A stretch of DNA of 17,069 bases. It comes from JAKFWI01 sp050246435. GTDB lineage: Bacteria; Pseudomonadota; Alphaproteobacteria; Caulobacterales; Aquidulcibacteraceae. The stretch lies in assembly GCA_050246435.1 (NCBI GenBank), contig JBFWWB010000057.1, forward strand, positions 1-17,069. The letters run 5' to 3'. A program made the position numbers and the translations under genes. Position 1 is the first letter of the stretch. Each line of letters opens with the position of its first letter. This document shows, one piece after another, positions 14,865 to 17,069 of this stretch. The notes beneath the pieces are model-generated. The model was not told the DNA's origin. It ran no database searches and saw nothing but the letters and a program-made list of their open reading frames with translations.

Positions 14865-15242
14865 TTAGGGCGTCATCAGCGAGACGTGGGCGGCGACGAC
14901 GCGCCAGCCTTCGGGGAAGCGCGCCCAGGTTTGCGATTGACGCCCCACCGCTTCCGAATTGGCGCGGCGATATTCCGTGTGGGCGAAACCGAAATCGTCG
15001 CCAAAGGTTACGATCTCGGTGCGCGTCAATGTGCGCGGTGGGGCGCCGCCGGGGCGCGCGCGGCGAAAGGCGGCGATCGCCTCGTAGCCGTAGAGATTTT
15101 CGCCCTGGCCGTAACGCACCGTGAACGCAGAGCGCCAGAAGAAGCCGTCGAGCTTTTCGATGTCGTTCGCCATGAGGGCTGCTTCATAGCCTTCGAACGC
15201 GGCGGTTAGCTCGGCATGCGGGCCGGGGGCGTTGACGATCAT
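14865..15242 (-). CDS. hpxZ: HpxZ/AtzH-family protein (DUF3225, NTF2-like fold)
   Basis: 125 aa, cytosolic, NTF2/SnoaL-like. Motifs: AFEGYEAALMANDIEKLDGFFW, VRYGQGENLYGYEAIAAFRRARP, TEIVTFGDDFGFAHTEYRR and the diagnostic GRQSQTWARFPEGWRVVAAHVSLM at the C-terminus. In s-triazine degraders AtzH handles the dicarboxyurea product of AtzE (decarboxylation to allophanate); in Klebsiella hpxZ belongs to the oxalurate catabolism genes. ATG 15242 overlaps the stop of the amidase gene (ATGA) and has no own ribosome-binding site, so it depends on coupling. The frame is open further upstream into the amidase gene, but that is a shadow. Function by family only; the substrate here is unknown. Confidence 0.9.
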   Translation of the reverse strand: MIVNAPGPHAELTAAFEGYEAALMANDIEKLDGFFWRSAFTVRYGQGENLYGYEAIAAFRRARPGGAPPRTLTRTEIVTFGDDFGFAHTEYRRANSEAVGRQSQTWARFPEGWRVVAAHVSLMTP

Positions 15243-16624
15243 GGCGCGACCGGCGCCGCAGCAAGGCCCGCGCGCTCCAGTATGGCTGCGGCCTGGAATG
15301 CCGCGCGCTCGTTCCAAGGCGCGGCGACGATCTGCACGCCGATCGGCAACGCGCCGGGCCGCACGATCGGCGCGACGACGATGGGCAAGCCGATGAAACT
15401 CAGCGGCTGGGTGTAGATTCCGACATTGGCGCGCGCGAGCACTTCGACCCCTCCCACGGTGATCATGCGTTGGCCGACGGGCAGCGCCGGGCAGGGCGCC
15501 GCCGGCGCGAGCAGGATGTCATATTCGGCGAAGAGCGCATTCACGCGCGCCTGATAACCGCGCCGGAAGCGCTGCGCCTGCAGCACCAACGCCGCCGGCA
15601 GCAACGCGCCGGCGAGGAAGCGGTCCCGCGTGGCGACGTCGTAGGCGTGCGGTTGGCGGCGCAGATTTTCGAGATGCAGGTTTGCGCCTTCGGCTGCGGT
15701 GATCGCGAACGCCGCGGCGCGCGCGATCGCGGCGTCCTCGATCGTCACGCGCGCCTTTGCGCCGAGCGTTTCGGCGGCGGCGTCCACCGCTTCGTTGACG
15801 CCAGCCTCGGCGGAGGCGCGGAACCACCCATCGAGCACGCCGATGCGCAGCTTTTGCGGCGCCAGCGCATTGGACACCGGCTCGATCGCGCGATCGACGC
15901 AAACCGGATCGCTTGCGTCGTAGCCCTGCATCGCGTCGTACGCCAAGGCGAGATCGCCGACGCTGCGCGCCATTGGCCCTACGTGATCGAGACTGGCGAC
16001 GAAGGGAAACGCCCCGGTGCGCGAGAGGCGGCCGAATGTGGGCTTCAGCCCGAACACGCCGCAAAACGAAGCCGGCACGCGGATCGAACCGTTCGTGTCG
16101 GAACCGATGCTGAGCGGCGCCATGCCAGCGGCCACGGCCGCCGCAGCCCCGCCGGAGGAGCCGCCGGCCAAGCGGCTTGGGTCGCGCGGATTGCGCGTGG
16201 GGCCGAAGAATTCGTTCTCGGTGACGAAGCCGTAGGCGTATTCGTCCATGTTGGTGAGCGCGATTAGCACGCCGCCGGCGGCGCGCAGCTTGGCGACGGC
16301 GGCGGCGTCATGCGCAGCGGGCGGCGCATCGCGGCGCTGGCGCGCGCCGGCCAAAGTGGTCACGCCCGCGACGTCGAACAGGTTCTTGGCGACGAAGGGC
16401 GCCCCGGCGAGCGGACCTACATCTTCGCCCCGCGCGATGCGCGCATCGATTGCGGCGGCCGCGGCCAGGGCCTGCGCCTCCAGCACCGCTGTGCAGCAAT
16501 TGAGATCGCCGTCGCGCGCGGCGATGCGGGCGAGAGCGGCCTGCGCGATGTCCACCGCGCTCGCCTTGCGCGCACGCACCAGCGCCGCCGCTTCCGCGGC
16601 GCCCAGGCCGGCGAGACCGCTCAT
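15239..16624 (-). CDS. atzE: AtzE/HpxY-family amidohydrolase (amidase signature)
   Basis: 461 aa amidase-signature enzyme with a Ser-cisSer-Lys triad: K80 (PFVAKNLFDVAG), cis-Ser S156 or S157 (RLAGGSSGGAAAA) and nucleophile S180 (GSDTNGSIRVPASFCG). GVFGLKPTFGRLSRTGAFPFVASLDHVGPMARSV-type sequence, with DLALAYDAMQG after it, and a C-terminal LSFIGLPIVVAP complete the AtzE-type pattern. AtzE hydrolyses 1-carboxybiuret in cyanuric acid breakdown; HpxY is linked to oxalurate. It differs from GatA (for example SDTNGS where GatA has SDTGGS) and sits next to an AtzG-like gene and an hpxZ gene, so it is not the transamidase subunit. It overlaps both neighbours by 4 nt. Confidence 0.93.
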   Translation of the reverse strand: MSGLAGLGAAEAAALVRARKASAVDIAQAALARIAARDGDLNCCTAVLEAQALAAAAAIDARIARGEDVGPLAGAPFVAKNLFDVAGVTTLAGARQRRDAPPAAHDAAAVAKLRAAGGVLIALTNMDEYAYGFVTENEFFGPTRNPRDPSRLAGGSSGGAAAAVAAGMAPLSIGSDTNGSIRVPASFCGVFGLKPTFGRLSRTGAFPFVASLDHVGPMARSVGDLALAYDAMQGYDASDPVCVDRAIEPVSNALAPQKLRIGVLDGWFRASAEAGVNEAVDAAAETLGAKARVTIEDAAIARAAAFAITAAEGANLHLENLRRQPHAYDVATRDRFLAGALLPAALVLQAQRFRRGYQARVNALFAEYDILLAPAAPCPALPVGQRMITVGGVEVLARANVGIYTQPLSFIGLPIVVAPIVRPGALPIGVQIVAAPWNERAAFQAAAILERAGLAAAPVAP

Positions 16625-16815
16625 GCGCGGAATACCGGCGCTGATTCTTCCGTATCGGCGAAGGTGAGCGCCATCAGCGGCGCGCTTTGGTTCAGTATGA
16701 TCTTGAGATTGGCGATCACGTTCGCGCGATACTCAGGCGGGATCGGCAGGCCGATCGCGGCGGAAACCGCATCGGCATACGCCGCCAAAGCTTCGTCATC
16801 CATGCGCGTCCCCAT
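16621..16815 (-). CDS. atzG: AtzG/HpxX-like small subunit (DUF4089)
   Basis: 64 aa, mostly helical: DDEALAAYADAVSAAIGLPI, PPEYRANVIANLKIILN, QSAPLMALTFADTEESAPVF. This matches the small GatC-like partner that stabilises AtzE; AtzG and AtzE are thought to descend from GatC and GatA. The stop overlaps the amidase start (ATGA), so the two should be made in equal amounts. The start is ATG 16815 or, leaving four residues off, ATG 16803, which has GGGGA at a good distance upstream. It is the first gene of the operon. The 90-odd nt upstream (16816-16904) contain an AT-rich patch (CTTTTTAGATCAT on the minus strand) that may be the promoter. Confidence 0.88.
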   Translation of the reverse strand: MGTRMDDEALAAYADAVSAAIGLPIPPEYRANVIANLKIILNQSAPLMALTFADTEESAPVFRA

Positions 16816-16904
16816 TGTCGCCGCCGGAGTGTGCGCCAGCGCGGGCCGCCGCGCCAGACGCGCTCGGCGGCGAAATGCGCTTATGATCTAAAAAGAGGCG
16901 GTCA

Positions 16905-16936
16905 CACAAAAAGAGGGACGGCGTGAACCGTCCCTC
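16905..16936 (-). terminator. intrinsic terminator of the minus-strand gene at the right edge
   Basis: GAGGGACGG (16913-16921), a 6-nt loop and CCGTCCCTC (16928-16936) form a perfect 9-bp stem. On the minus strand it is followed directly by TTTTTGTGTG. It lies 27 nt beyond the stop of the partial gene and upstream of atzG, so it should insulate the amidase operon from read-through. Confidence 0.88.
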
Positions 16937-16963
16937 CCGCTGTGCAGAGATGCGCCTAGCCGC

Positions 16964-17069
16964 TCAGAGAACGGCGTCGGGCAGTTCGGCTTTCCACAAA
17001 TCGCCGATGCCGGCCTGGAAGGACAGCACCCGCGGCTTGTGGTCGTCCTCGAGCTGGGCATGGTCGAAG
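16964..17069 (-). CDS. C-terminal end of an unidentified protein (partial)
   Basis: The last 34 codons of a minus-strand gene that begins outside the window, ending in QAGIGDLWKAELPDAVL and a TGA at 16964-16966. Codon use is normal for the region and a clean terminator follows, so it is a real gene end. Too short for me to name a family. Confidence 0.7.
   Translation of the reverse strand, partial: FDHAQLEDDHKPRVLSFQAGIGDLWKAELPDAVL

Noticed and set aside
15239..16624. Reading the amidase as GatA of the tRNA amidotransferase
   Set aside because: It has AtzE-type motifs (SDTNGS, GAFPFVASLDHVGP) and sits in an atzG-atzE-hpxZ arrangement, not with gatB.

Overview
This is a GC-rich, gene-dense bacterial chromosome segment. 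It has a split glycine decarboxylase (gcvPA + gcvPB), a tandem glycine riboswitch ahead of gcvT, GTG/ATG starts coupled through 4-nt overlaps, and proteins that read like alphaproteobacterial homologues (ArgRS, GatB, a lipoprotein next to argS). I infer an alphaproteobacterium near the Caulobacterales/Rhizomicrobium side. The sequence does not fix genus or species. I saw no mobile element, phage gene, CRISPR array or rRNA.

Layout. Left edge (1-3152): the first 212 codons of ispH (minus strand, isoprenoid synthesis), then a plus-strand lipoprotein gene and argS. Middle (about 3213-7938): a tandem glycine riboswitch followed by a tightly packed gcvT-gcvH-gcvPA-gcvPB operon, which encodes the T, H and split P proteins of the glycine cleavage system. 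The L protein (lpd) is not in the window. Glycine binding to the leader RNA should control breakdown of glycine to CO2, ammonia and methylene-tetrahydrofolate. Next (7986-9802) come two overlapping genes for exported proteins: a small beta-rich protein of unknown function and a CHAT-domain (caspase-like) protein with an intact His/Cys pair. Then gatB (9837-11321) without gatC or gatA beside it.

11318-13863 is a looser region: two small minus-strand ORFs, a Nu-class-like glutathione S-transferase, an AT-rich intergenic block with an inverted repeat, a small Sel1-like protein, tRNA-Ser(GCU) and a conserved protein of unknown function.

The right third (13882-16815, minus strand) is a catabolic operon transcribed from right to left: an AtzG-like small subunit, an AtzE/HpxY-family amidohydrolase, an HpxZ/AtzH-family protein and an acetamidase/formamidase-family enzyme. 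The first three overlap by 4 nt each. The set resembles hpxXYZ (oxalurate) and atzGEH (s-triazine) modules, with an extra terminal amidase, and suggests stepwise deamination of a small urea- or carbamoyl-type nitrogen compound. The window ends with a strong minus-strand terminator and the last 34 codons of another minus-strand gene.

The observations most worth following are the exported CHAT protein with its small partner, the amidase operon whose first two proteins are GatC/GatA relatives lying about 4 kb from an orphan gatB, and the riboswitch-to-gcvT junction.
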